In this document: positions 1-10,808 of the stretch, one piece after another | Layout: every line of letters starts with the position of its first letter | How positions within the stretch are numbered: position 1 is the stretch's first letter | Notes under the pieces: generated by a model | Seen by the model: the letters and a program-made list of their open reading frames with translations, nothing else | The model's database searches: none | Told to the model about the DNA's origin: nothing | Translations under genes and position numbers: made by a program | Origin: Tanytarsus gracilentus | Taxonomy: Eukaryota; Arthropoda; Insecta; Diptera; Chironomidae | Assembly: GCA_038502055.1 (NCBI GenBank) | Contig: JAXRKN010000019.1 | Coordinates: forward strand, 496,001-560,000 | Reading direction: 5' to 3' | Length of the DNA: 64,000 bases

Positions 1-1005
1 TCCACTCGGCGATAAAATTTCTTCCAACTCATCGATTCTGTTTTGAAGCAAATTTTTATCGTTTTCGCAAGTTTGAATTTCTTCCACTTTTTGATTCACA
101 CTTTTCCGTTCTGCCACAAAGCTTTCAATGTAATTATCATAAAGTGCAATCAAATATTGAGTTTGATGACAATTTGAGGATTTTAAATTATTTAACAATT
201 TTTCAACATCTTCTGCTCTTTCTGCATCATCACCGACATAACATTGAAGTCCATTAACTCTTAAAATTTTTAACTTTGTTAATCCATTAAATGCAGTTTC
301 ATCCACGAATACAATCATGTTGTTTCTAATGTCAATAAATTCCAATTCGATATTCGATGAAAATAAATCAGCTGGCAGAAATTGAACTAAATTTTCGGAC
401 ACACTTAAAAATTTTAAATTTTCAAATGGCTTCAAATCATTCAGCGTTAAACGTCGCAATCCTGAATTTTTTATTTTTAATCCTCGAATGGATGGAAAAA
501 TATTTTTTAACCCTTGAGGTAAAATTGCAACTTCAATTTCATCAATTATTATCAAATCAACGTCATTGAGAGTTTTTCCAACTGGCGGTTGATTAACGTC
601 GATTATATTAACGAATGAATATTCAATTGCTGTTTTTATATTGCAAGCATAGAAGTTATCGGTAAGTCCATTGAATGCTGCTGAGGTTTCTTCATAAAAA
701 CACTCAATTTTAAGACTCTCAATTGAGACGCTGTCGAAATTTTTAAAAATGTCAGCGAAAATTGAGTTCACGAGGAAAAAGAAAATTAAGCTGAAAAAGA
801 GAAAAAATTGTTAGAACTTTAAAAAAGTATCAACCACGATTGTTTTGTAAAGTTTTCTACTTTATAATAAAAATTAGAAAATTTAAAATTATTATAAAAA
901 TTTATGAATTAAAAATTTTCATTAAAATTTTCAAACAATTTTAAAAAAAATTTAGTTTTCATCAAATTGTTTAAATGTAAAAAATTCTTACACTTGGAAA
1001 ACCAT
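1..1005 (-). CDS. Secreted LRR/coiled-coil protein, LRIM-like (3' part beyond left edge)
   Basis: Exon 1 (992-1005) encodes only MVFQ plus part of a Val and ends at a gtaaga donor. Exon 2 starts at 790 after a ttttcag acceptor and stays open to the window edge. The joined N-terminus is a clear signal peptide (MVFQVLIFFFLVNSIFA). It is followed by leucine-rich repeats (residues ~60-190, for example NIELEFIDIRNNMI), a Cys-containing cap (GLQCYVGDD and KSSNCH), and the start of a heptad-rich coiled coil running off the edge. Signal peptide, LRRs, cysteines and coiled coil in this order is the layout of mosquito LRIM/APL1 proteins, which hold TEP1 in haemolymph. Orthology is an inference: such insect LRR proteins diverge quickly. 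It is distantly similar in composition to the LRR gene at 31.4 kb. Confidence 0.75.
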
Positions 1006-2121
1006 TTCGAATTACTTTACTGTTTCACTGCTTGAAAAAAACTAAAAACTCTCCAACAATTTTCAACATTTATTTAGATTAGGTGCGTTTTAGATAAAAA
1101 CTTCAAACAGAATTTTTGGAAACATTTTAGTGTCACCTCTTTTATAAGTTCCAATAAATTTGTTAATTGCATTACTTTATGTGATTTTTAATATTTTACC
1201 TTCAATCTTGTACACTCCCATGAGTAATATGAGTTTGAGGATCCAATAAAATATCGTGAAATATTTCGCAACGTATTTTAGAAATGATCAAATGCAATAG
1301 GCATTCCAATAGTCCGTTCCATAAATAGCCTTTCAATCGCTACTGGAAGACACACTAATAAGGAAACCCAGAATTATCTTGTATGTATTGCGGTGGTGGC
1401 AGACTGGAGCTGACATTAGTAAATCAGTAACACTGATGATATACCGATCATATTGTACCATACCGTTTTGCAATGACCATCTTATACAGACGTCTTTTTT
1501 TGCTCTTATGATAGACTCGTATATGCAAGGTGCACCATAGACATGAGCGATATCCATTTTACTCAGTGGAATTCTCAATAGATTAGCGTCACATCCCTTA
1601 GGCAGCCGTCAACTTTTTGTGGATTCATGAACGGTGGAGGAAGTTTTTAGGAGTTTTTAGCGTAACTCAACAAAGTTGTGATACTCATCTCTCCATCGGT
1701 CTGTCAGTTCGCACCTTCGAGATCTCAGTTCCTGAGCTACCTAGAAACTTCGGGGTTTCGCCAATACTTTTCAAAATAATGAAAAAAAATTAATATAAAT
1801 AATAATAAAAAATTTTGTTCTTTTTAACCCAGGACTAATAAAATTTAAGAGCACTGACGCGCATTTACGATCTTTAGAAATACTAGTTCTCACCCCTAGT
1901 TTTTAACGAAAGATTTTTTTTTGAAAGAAAGCTGTTTAGTTAAAAACAAAAGTTGACCATTGTTTTATATATTTTTATCAAATGCTAAAATTAACTCAGA
2001 TAAAAATGCTAAAATAGACTTAGATAAAAATCAAAAAAAAAATTTCTTCACATTCTTTTTTGTTCTACTGAAAGACATCACATTAAATTTGAACTTTAGA
2101 AGTAAAAAAAAAACTAATTCA
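1006..2121. other. Intergenic stretch, no supported gene
   Basis: This is the spacer between two divergently transcribed genes. I see no gene. A more GC-balanced 81-codon open frame at 1333-1578 (-) matches no family I recognise and is probably repeat-derived. The dispersed repeat at 1640-1785 lies within. The right end (~1790-2121) is A/T-rich and should hold the promoter of the reductase gene that starts at 2122. Confidence 0.6.
1640..1785 (-). repeat. Dispersed repeat family, copy 1
   Basis: The stretch with the words gtaactcaacaaagttgtg, ggtctgtcagttc and ttcgagatctcag aligns, reverse-complemented, with 3515-3665 and 34775-34900. Its left part also matches 62405-62460 in the opposite orientation. 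It is richer in G+C than the flanks and has no conserved reading frame. It looks like a degenerate short interspersed element; I could not define its ends. Confidence 0.55.
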
Positions 2122-3196
2122 ATGATTAATTCAATTTATGAAAATTATCAACTTTTCGCCATCACCGTGGTAATAATTCAAATAATTTTTAGTGTCATTC
2201 CATATATTTATGGACAGTTCATGAGACCCGCATTAAGTGGTGATAAGATAAATTTTAAAAAGTATGGAAAGTGGGCGAGTAAGTAACAAAATTTTTTTAA
2301 TGTTATATAAGTTGAATAATTATTAAATATATTTTAAAGTTGTAACTGGCGGATCAGATGGCATTGGAAAGCAGTACGCAAGAAAAGTAATTAAGATTAT
2401 TTTAATTAAATTTTAAAAAAAATCAAAATATTTTTAGCTCGCTAAAAAAGGTTTAAATATTATTTTAATTGCTTTGCCGCAAGGACTCGAAGAGACGGCC
2501 AGGGAAATTCGAAATGATTTCAGAGTTGAAACTTTAACAATCGCTGTCGACTTCACATTGCCAGGAACTAAAATTTACAATACAATCAAGAATAAAATTC
2601 AAGGAAAAGAAATTGGAATTTTAATTAACAATGTTGGAATGGCGAATGCCGAGTGGGATGTTTTCTTAAAAATTCCAAATCTCGAAAAGCACATTCAAGA
2701 TTTAACTCAATGCAATCTTTTATCAGTTCCAATGATGTGCAGTTTAATTCTCCCTCAAATGATTGAGCGTAAACGAGGTTTAATCATCAACATGTCGTCA
2801 ATTTCCGCTCTAATTCCGACACCATGCATGACAATCTATGCGGGCACAAAAGCTTTCATTTATAAATTCTCAACTGATTTAGCGATAGAATATAAAAATC
2901 GAGGAATTATTGTTCAGACAGTCACGCCAGGTCCCGTCGCAACTTCATTCACCCGAAGAGAGCAAGGAACAATTTCCGTACCAAAAGCAGACGTCTTTAT
3001 TAAATCCGCTTTTAAACTAATTGAAAGTGCTTCATGGACTTTTGGCTACTGGTTTCATCACGTTCAATATTTTTATGTCACTCTTTTGAACTTTGTTTGT
3101 CCATCAATAGTGAAAATGCTTTTGATCAACAGAAATATCAAGGATGGCGATAGAAAACGTCAAATAAGACTCGCAAAAAATGAAAAACAAAAGTAA
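2122..3196 (+). CDS. Very-long-chain 3-oxoacyl-CoA reductase / 17-beta-HSD12-like SDR
   Basis: Three exons (2122-2278, 2340-2386, 2438-3196) give 320 aa, the usual size of the HSD17B12 family (~310). The family reduces 3-ketoacyl-CoA in fatty-acid elongation at the ER and can also act on steroids. An N-terminal membrane segment (residues ~10-30) precedes the NADP-binding motif TGGSDGIG (55-62). NNVG and the active-site Ser (NMSS), Tyr202 and Lys206 (YAGTK) are all present. The first two introns are ~50-60 nt. A possible AATAAA poly(A) signal lies near 3308. The ATG at 2122 is the first in frame with the membrane segment. The family call is firm; steroid versus lipid substrate cannot be read from the sequence. 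Confidence 0.9.
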
Positions 3197-4016
3197 TTTT
3201 TAAATGTTTTCTATTTTTCGCACAAATTTAATCAATTTAAAACTCTTATTACTTAAACACATCCAACCTTAGGTAGTTATTTTTGTAACTTTATTACAAT
3301 TTTTCCAATAAATAATTAATTTAAAATTTCACCTCTTAAATGGACTGATTTGTCATTCGACGAAAAGGTTTTTGTACAGTTTTAAAATTAAGTTAAAAAG
3401 ACAAAATTTTGAAAATTTAACTTTTTTTCCTAAGACCTATTTCATCCTCATTGGGACAAATTCAACGAGATACATGAAACCGTAGTTTTAAAAAATGAAC
3501 ATTATAGCTGTCGGTGGCCTGTGGTCATGACTCCAAAAATTATTAGTGCCTGCAAATATAGACTCAGAGCTACCATCTGGCGAAACCCGCATTCTCTAGC
3601 TGGTCCAGGGGCTGAGTTCTCGAAGAACAGACGGACGTTACAACACTTTGTAATAATCGCAAAGCGAACGAACTTTCGATCTCATAACAACGGCGAGACA
3701 GAAAAGACCTCAAAACAGCACAGCGTGCAGCAAATTGAAAATAACCCTCTATAAGAGAATCACCCAAAATTAATGATGATAAAAATTAACTAACAAAAAA
3801 TAATTTAAAAAAAAAACATTTTATCAATTCAATAATAAAACGAGATAAAATTTCTGATCACTATCCAAAATAATTATTTTTAAACGCGGAAATTTCCGAA
3901 CTTAGCGTCAACGTTCATAATTTTCTCTTATCACTGCAAGCAACAGATGTTTGATCAAATGTTCACGGTCATTATATTCAATAAATAAATTTTTATTCTT
4001 TAAAAATTAAAATAAA
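3197..4016. other. Intergenic stretch with a repeat
   Basis: The 3' ends of two convergent genes meet here. It holds the 3' UTR of the reductase and the repeat copy at 3515-3665, then ~350 nt of A/T-rich DNA in which I see nothing. Overlapping open frames at 3521-3767 on both strands lie inside the repeat and are not genes. Confidence 0.6.
3515..3665 (+). repeat. Dispersed repeat family, copy 2
   Basis: It shares ordered words with 34775-34900 (tggtcat, gcaaat, ctcagagcta, acagacgga) and with the reverse complement of 1640-1785 (ggcgaaaccc, gaactcag, acaacactttg). Divergence is high with small indels, so these are old copies. No coding capacity is conserved between copies. Confidence 0.55.
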
Positions 4017-5743
4017 TTACTCTTTAATTTTTTTAAATTTCAAATAAATATCATGAACTCCATCTGAAGTAATAAAAAGTCTCTTTGGATTGAACATCAA
4101 CTTTGATGGTGTTTTCTCTCGATCGAGGACAAATTCATAGTTGAGAATTGTTTTTACAAGCGTTGTCTTGACGGTTAAGAGTCCGAGACGAAAGGCAATA
4201 CATCTAAAAATTGATAAAAAAATTAATCTAGATGGTGGGCAAGTCGAAAAAATTAAATAGACATAAACAATGTTACGAAATATTCTCTGGATATTGAAAT
4301 AAGTAAAAATATCAATTTTGCGATTTTTAACTTACTGATGAGGTCCAATTCCGAAAGCTAAAAAATAAAAATAATTAAATCTTTATAAATTTAAAAAATT
4401 AAATTTTAACTTACGTGTAAAAGCGAGTTTGTGTCTTTTGGCCATTTCCGATGGATGCATTCGATCAGGATCGTAAACATCGGGATTTGTATAAATGTCG
4501 GGATCATTGTGAATTCCATAAAATGGCACCTGAATCATTGTGCCTTTCTTGATTGTTATGTCAGTGTTTGGAACTTTGTAATCGTACTTTGCGGTTCTTC
4601 GTGTGAAAATTGCGAGTGAATACATTCGGAAAGTTTCTAAAAAAACAAATTATGTACAAAAATTTATAAAATTAAAGATTTCTTACCAAAAATGCACTGC
4701 TCTAAGAATGCCATGTCCATGATGGTCTCATAGTTAAGTTCATCCATCGAACTGACATTATTTTGCTTCATTGTCTCTCGAATTGACTCGCGACATCGTT
4801 GTTGAACATTTGGCTGTTTTGATAGCTCATAAAGTGTGTGAATAATTGAAGATTGAAGATTATCTTGACCGCCAATAAAAAGAACTCCGGTATTAGCTAA
4901 AACTTCATGTTTAGCAATTGGATTGTCTTTGCTTCGATGCAATGCATACAAAAGATCAACAAGATCATCTGTAACTTCACCCTTTTCACGTCTTTCAAGC
5001 AGCTCATCGAGCAATTTTTGCATCATGTCTACAACTTTTTTGGGAATCACTTTAACATGAAGAATGTCCGCGAGAAGCCATCGATAAATTTCACCAAGTG
5101 TTTTTGATGTAAAAGTGATGTCTCTCATCGCTTCCATCACAGTCTCGGTGACTTCTGATTTTCCATTGGCAACTTGATTGAAATCTTTCGAGAGCAAAAC
5201 ACTTCCAAGCACGTCAATCACTAATCGAGTGACGAGTTGACGGATTTCGGGATTTTTTTCAGTTTCAAGCTTCTCAACAAAAATATCAGCAATTTTAGTA
5301 ATTTTTAAAAAATAGTTTTTTAGTTTTCCCGTCATAAAAAATGGCGTAACTCTGTTTCGTAAATTTTTCCATCTTTCATCTTCGATGTTGATTAAATGAG
5401 CTGTTGTTGGATCGGATTTTTCACTCAAAAAACCACCACGGTTGCAAAAAAAATCGAAATCTTTGATGAAAATTCTTTTGGCAAGTTCAAGGTCGGTTAT
5501 AAGAGCAATTGGTTCTGTATAAACGTAAATACCCGCCACTGGTCCTTTGCCCTTAAGTCGCGTGTACATTTTCTTCCAAAACTCAGAATTATGATAAGCT
5601 GAATCGATTCCTTTAGAATTGCCATAGAAGAAGTCAGGTTCGATGTGAGGAACGCCAAGTCGCTTCCAGTAACCGAGTTTTCTTTTCACAAAAAAGTAGA
5701 AAAGAGCAAGAATCGTTCCGAGTAAATAAAGAACTAACGCCAT
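4017..5743 (-). CDS. CYP6-like cytochrome P450, copy 1
   Basis: Four exons (4687-5743, 4415-4636, 4336-4357, 4017-4203) give 495 aa, normal for ER-anchored CYP3-clan P450s that oxidise xenobiotics or endogenous lipids. An N-terminal membrane anchor (MALVLYLLG) is followed by the K-helix ETFR at residue 353 and PFGIGPHQC with the haem-ligand Cys at 435. Exon 3 is a 22-nt micro-exon carrying most of the haem loop. The start is ATG 5743: the frame stays open upstream but has no earlier ATG, and the paralogue at 8-9.5 kb has a matching N-terminus. The I-helix reads GGQDN where most P450s have (A/G)GxxT, so the oxygen-handling Thr is Asn. The paralogue is identical in length (495 aa) but lacks the intron at 4358-4414. 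Confidence 0.92.
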
Positions 5744-6095
5744 TTTTGCGAAGATGCTTCGAACAGAACTGAAAAAGTTTCGTAATAAAAATGACTTTTT
5801 ATAGATCAAATTTTATTGATAAAGAAATGGATTTAATTAACGTCATATCTTTTACGATATCTGGAAATTTTATCACGTTCTTGTAGGTGTCTATTGCGCA
5901 TTTTATTATTTTTAGATAAATATTTCAAATAAAAATTTTAATTAAATGAAAAAGATCAGAAAATCAAACTTTGATTTTTGTAGATAACTTTATCAGTATC
6001 TACGTGATAGAAAACTGGTTTTCATTTTAAATCAGTCTAAGTTTAACATTTCTCTTGAGTAGAAGTGGACACTTTGAAATTTTTTAAAATAAACC
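5744..6095. promoter_or_regulatory. Divergent promoter region with GATA-like sites
   Basis: This 350-nt spacer separates the start of a P450 (-) from the start of a dehydrogenase-like gene (+). Around 5978-6012 three WGATAR-type words cluster (agataa, ctgataaa on the minus strand, tgatag). GATA factors drive gut and fat-body detoxification genes in flies, so shared control is plausible but only inferred. Confidence 0.4.
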
Positions 6096-7364
6096 ATGGC
6101 GAGAAAATTTGATGTAATAATATTTGGTGCTTCAGGTTACACCGGACGCTATGTGGTTCGTAATGCAGTTGAGCTTCTCAATGGAATGAAATGGGCGATT
6201 GCCGGACGAAATAAGTCAAAACTTGAAGAAACTTTAAAAGATTCTGGCACAAAAATCAACGAAGATTTATCGAAAATTCCAATAATAATCGCCGATGTTG
6301 CTGATGAAAAAAGTTTAACTGAAATGGCGAAGCAAGCCAAAGTCATTGTCAACACTTGTGGACCATACTATCTTTATGGTGAAGCAGTGGTTAAAGCTTG
6401 CATTGAGAATGGCGCAAGTCATGTCGATGTGTCGGGTGAGCCGCAATATATTGACGACATGCAACTCAAATATGACCAAGCAGCTCGCGAAAAAGGAGTT
6501 TTTATTGTTTCTGCCTGCGGCATGGAGAGCATTCCAAGTGAAATGGGAATTTCATTTCTAAAGGAAAATTTCAATGGAACAATAAATTCGGTTGAAAACT
6601 ATATGAGAACGTTTTACGATAAAGGTTTCGATCCAAAAGGACCCGGTTTAAATTATGGAACTTATCACTCGGCTGTCATTGCGTTTTCAAAATTCTTTGA
6701 ACTTCAGAGGATTCGAAATAAACTTTATCCCCGATCGTTGCCAAAATTTAAGCCGAAAGTTTGGAATCGACTCGCTCATCGTGAAGAAGCCGTTGATAAA
6801 CGTTGGAGTTTACCGCTCATTGAACCCGATGAAGGTGTCGTGACTAAAACTCAAAGATTTTTCTACGAAAAAGAAGGAACTCGGCCAATTCAATTTCACG
6901 CTTACATGGCATTCGATAGTCTTTTATTTTTCTTATCGATTCTCTTTGTTGCTCCAATTTTCGTTATTTTGTCGCAGTTTAACTTTGGCGTTAATATTTT
7001 ATTAAATTTCCCTAACTATTTCTTTCTTGGAATAACTGAAAAAGAAGGACCCAAAGAGGAGACTGTCGAAAAAATTAATTTCGAAATGACTTTTGTGGCG
7101 CGCGGTTGGAGAGAGACAAATGTTCCAAGAGAAGCAAAAATTCCAATAAATAAGAAAATGGTCACGAAAGTTTCAATGACAAATCCGGCTTATCAAGCAA
7201 CAAGCATTTCTTTGCTTTTAGCAGCGAGAACAATCATTAAAGAGACATCAAAATTACCCGAAGCTGGAGTTCTCACACCTGGAATTGCATTTGAAAAGAC
7301 GAGCATGATTAGTGAACTAAAAAAGCACGGGTGGACTTTCGAAGTTGTGAGAATTGATGAATAA
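6096..7364 (+). CDS. Saccharopine dehydrogenase-like oxidoreductase (SCCPDH family)
   Basis: A single intronless frame of 422 aa, the usual length of SCCPDH. It opens with the Rossmann signature GASGYTGR (residues ~11-18) and has the family segments NTCGPYY, HVDVSGEPQ and CGMESIPSE. A hydrophobic stretch (~270-310) is typical of these proteins, which localise to lipid droplets and membranes and, despite the name, have no proven lysine-catabolic activity. The C-terminus (LTPGIAFEKT followed by an amphipathic end) is complete. The ATG is in good context (accATGG). It lies between two P450s on the other strand. Confidence 0.92.
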   Translation: MARKFDVIIFGASGYTGRYVVRNAVELLNGMKWAIAGRNKSKLEETLKDSGTKINEDLSKIPIIIADVADEKSLTEMAKQAKVIVNTCGPYYLYGEAVVKACIENGASHVDVSGEPQYIDDMQLKYDQAAREKGVFIVSACGMESIPSEMGISFLKENFNGTINSVENYMRTFYDKGFDPKGPGLNYGTYHSAVIAFSKFFELQRIRNKLYPRSLPKFKPKVWNRLAHREEAVDKRWSLPLIEPDEGVVTKTQRFFYEKEGTRPIQFHAYMAFDSLLFFLSILFVAPIFVILSQFNFGVNILLNFPNYFFLGITEKEGPKEETVEKINFEMTFVARGWRETNVPREAKIPINKKMVTKVSMTNPAYQATSISLLLAARTIIKETSKLPEAGVLTPGIAFEKTSMISELKKHGWTFEVVRIDE

Positions 7365-7956
7365 AATAAATGAGTGAGGATTTAAAAATAAAAATTTTAA
7401 TAATGAAAAATTAAATTTAATATTTTACATAATCATGTAACGCGTGTATGTGCGTCACTCTGTTAGGTGGCGCTGCAGTCGTTTTTTCGAAGTTTCACAT
7501 GTCCGGTAGAAAGCATAAAACTTGTACTTTGTCTTTCAGGTAATTTTTATCAATTAATCCTCAACATTTATCTAAATAAAAGCTTTCGATACCTAAAAAT
7601 AAAACAAAATTTCCACCAACGTCTTTTCCATGTCATAATAAAAAACCAACACGTGCATCTGAAAAATATCAAAAGATAAGGATGAACTGATATTTTTGGT
7701 TAAAAATCTAGAGTTTACGAAAATGTGTCACCTGCTTATCATATGATTCCGCGTCACCGGTCTTACAGAATTTTCTGCACAATTTTGTGCACATTTTCTG
7801 CATCAAATCTGTGCCTGTGAAAAAATCAATAAAAAATATAAAATCTAGAGTTACAAAAAGTTTCATATCGTGGATAAAAAATAATTAAATTTTTATTTTA
7901 TTTTTAAGAAAAAACTTTTAAGAATTTAGAATAAAAAAAGTTTACAAATTTTTTTC
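7365..7956. other. Convergent spacer with a CTCF-like word
   Basis: About 590 nt lie between the 3' ends of the dehydrogenase-like gene and the second P450. I see no gene or RNA. A GC-rich island at 7440-7500 contains taggtggcgctgc (7464-7476), which resembles the insect CTCF core AGGTGGCGC. The rest is A/T-rich 3' UTR and spacer. Confidence 0.4.
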
Positions 7957-9544
7957 TTATTCTTTAACTTTTTTAAAATTTAAATAAATCCCTTGGACAC
8001 CTTCTGATGTAACTCGAAATATTTTCGGATTAAACATTAATTTCTCGGGTGTTTTTTCACGATTTAATTCCATTTCGTATTTTAAAACTGTTTTTGCGAC
8101 CGCAACTTTTGCCATTAGAAGAGCGACACGAATTCCGAGACACCTAAAATTAAAAAAAAATAATAAATTAAAAAGTAATTTTTAAATTTCTTACTGATGA
8201 GCTCCAATTCCAAATGGAAGCAATGCACATTCGGGAAGTTCTTTAATTTTTGACGCCTCAAGACGATCCGGATCCCAAACTTCAGGGTTTGGAAAATATT
8301 TGGGATCATAATGAATTCCACAAATTGCTGAATGGACTAAAGTTCCCTTTTCAAGTGTGATGTTGGTGTTTGGGACTTTGTAGTCATATTTTGTCATTCG
8401 ACCCGTGAATATTGGAGCCGTATAAAGTCTGAGAGTTTCTGTGGTAAAATTAGTTATAAATTTATAAATTTTAAATTATTAAATTACCATAAACACACTG
8501 CTCAACAAAATTCATGTCCATCAACGCTTCATAAGTCATTTCCTCCGCTGATTTTAAATTGTGCTTTTTCATAACTTCTTTAATTGATTCGCGACATTTT
8601 CTCTGCAAATCTTCTCTCTTCGAAAGCTCATAAAGAGTGTGTCTTACAGCTGAAGACGAATTGTCATGGCCCGCCATGAGAAAAGCTGTAGAATTTGCCC
8701 AAACTTCATCGAATGTTATTGGATTGTTGCTTTGATGAAGCGAGTACAAGTGATCGAGTGCATCGTTTGTATTTTTTTCCGAGTTATTTCTTTTTTCAAT
8801 AATTTCTCGAAAAAAATTCTCCATAAAAGTCATCGTCTCTTTTGGCATCACTTTAAGGTGAAGAATGTCAGCGAGAAGCCATCGATAAATTTCTGCGAAT
8901 GTTTTTGATGTGTAAGTGATTCCTCTGACTGGTCCATTAATTCTCGTCACCATATCATACCTTTTTTCTTTCAATTGATTAAATTCAGTTGTAAAAAAAA
9001 CCCTTCCAAGCGTGTCGATAATAAAACGTGAGACAATTTCACGTAGCTCTGGATAACCTTCGACTTCCAATCTTTCGTGAAAGAGATCAACTGTTTCTGA
9101 TATTTTAACGAAATAATTTTTCAATCGTTCATTAACAAAAAGTGGCTCAACTCTCTCCCTAAAACTCTGCCATCTTTCATTTTCGATGCTTAAAATGTTT
9201 GCAGTTGCTGGATCGTATTTTTCATTTAAATAAAATCCTCGATTACAAAAATAGTCAAAGTCGGTGATGTACATTCTCTTCATGAGTTCCGGATCAGTTA
9301 TCATCGCGATTGGTTCAGTATAAAGATAGAATCCAACAATCGGTCCCTTATCCTTTAACTTAAAGTAGTGATTTCTCCAAATTTCCGAATGATGAATTGT
9401 TTTATCGATTCCCCTCGAATTGCCAAAAATAAATTCAGGCTCGATGTGAGGAACACCCATTCGCTTCCAATAGCTGTGCTTTCTTTTAACAAAAATATAA
9501 AAAAGCGTAAAAACCGCTCCGAGGAGATAAAAAATTGTCATCAT
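7957..9544 (-). CDS. CYP6-like cytochrome P450, copy 2
   Basis: Three exons (8488-9544, 8195-8438, 7957-8143) give 495 aa, exactly the length of the paralogue at 4.0-5.7 kb, with the first and last introns in the same places. Membrane anchor MMTIFYLLG; K-helix ETLR at residue 353; haem loop LPFGIGAHQCLG with Cys435. The I-helix is AGHDN, again with Asn for the usual Thr. An ATG at 9592 would add 16 residues in frame; I prefer 9544 because it aligns with the only usable ATG of the paralogue. It probably arose by tandem duplication around the intervening oxidoreductase. Likely an ER monooxygenase; substrate unknown. Confidence 0.92.
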
Positions 9545-9702
9545 TGTCGCGAGGAAGCTGAAAAAATACTGAAATGTAATTTTGACTCGCATTTTAAAAG
9601 ATATGATAATTTTTTTTATTTGATAAAATTGATTAAAATTTTTTCTTATCTTTAAACTAAATTTTTAATCGTCGTTGATAAAATTATCAAAATATTTTTT
9701 TT

Positions 9703-10808
9703 CTAATATTTTGGAGGTCCAACTGCCATCCAGTCATCCAATTTCTTTGCCCATTCATCGGTCATTTCTTCCTTATATCCACCAACTTTTCCTTTGCGAA
9801 TGAAAGTGTCGGTCGGCTCATTATGGCCAGCCAATTGATTAAAAAGCTTCATATATTTTTCCATGTTAGTTTTCGGATTTTCTAGTTTAAAATAAATTTA
9901 ATTAAGAGAAAGAATTTTGAGAGTGTCCCTCCCCTGTTATGATATAAATTTTGAATCTTAGTCTTACTTTTCATATTTTTAAAGTCGAGATGTTTCTTCA
10001 GCTTTTGAACATTCTCATCTGAAGCTTCTTTGCCCAAGAATTCAGCGACTTTCCTAATTGATCCTTCCCAATCGGCCAAAACTCCTTCATATGTCAAAAA
10101 CAAAATATTTGATTTTCCGTTTAAAGCAGAAAAGTTCTTCAAATATTCTCTGTAAGGTCCAAAGAACACTTGATCATTGATAAAGTCTTCAAAATGCTCC
10201 TCCATAGTTCCCATAGACTCATGCATGACTGTCTTACGCATATAATAACAAGAAACGATGCAGTCTTTAATGTCACGCTGAATAAAAATTAACTTTGGAT
10301 TTTTTGTCCAAACTTGTGGTGGCAAAAGTTGAACTGGATAGTGAGTTTTGAAGACACGAGGTCGATCGAGCTTTTCAAAGTTATCGGCCTCGACACCTTG
10401 AAAAGTATGCAAAACGACTTGATAGCTAAAAATTATTAACAAAAGTTTTAGGTTTTAATAATTTAAATTTAATAATTTCTAATTTACTCACTCAAACCAC
10501 TGAGCTCGATTATAGGCGTCAACTTTTTCGGCTGTATCAAAATCAAAGTCATGTAAAATGAGCCAAACCATTTCCTGAGTGAGAGTTGTGCCACTTCGAG
10601 GAAATCCACAGAGAAAAACATCATCATCGTGCACTTCAAAATTTTTGATTCTCTCGAGTTCTTGAAAAATAGCAGGAGCACAAACGGTTGGTTCTTTAAT
10701 GTCAGAGCCTTTGTAACGAACAAGTAATTTGTCGCTGAAAACTTCTGCCATTCCACCAGATTTCTCCTTTTGTGGATAAGTGTTTAAAACTTCAAATTGA
10801 TCTGCCAT
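9703..10808 (-). CDS. Cytosolic sulfotransferase (SULT1-type)
   Basis: Three exons (10492-10808, 9968-10425, 9703-9881) give 317 aa. The PAPS-binding motif GFPRSGTT lies at residues 68-75. KTHYPVQLLPP and the 3'-phosphate-binding segment FIQRDIKDCIVSCYY follow, and the C-terminal RKGKVGG motif is near the end. These enzymes transfer sulfate from PAPS to hydroxyls of small molecules such as xenobiotics, steroids and retinoids in the cytosol. There is no signal peptide or membrane segment. The 3' end lies only ~160 nt from the start of a P450 on the same strand, so phase I and phase II detoxification genes adjoin. Confidence 0.93.

Noticed and set aside
1333..1578. 81-codon open frame on the minus strand
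   Set aside because: No recognisable domain, no splice partners and isolated in a spacer beside a repeat; probably chance or a repeat remnant.
3521..3767. Two overlapping frames of 65-77 codons on opposite strands
   Set aside because: They lie within a dispersed repeat, and the frames are not kept in the other copies.
5744..5809. Upstream extension of the first P450 to 5809
   Set aside because: The extension begins with TTG, not ATG; the first ATG is 5743 and fits the paralogue.
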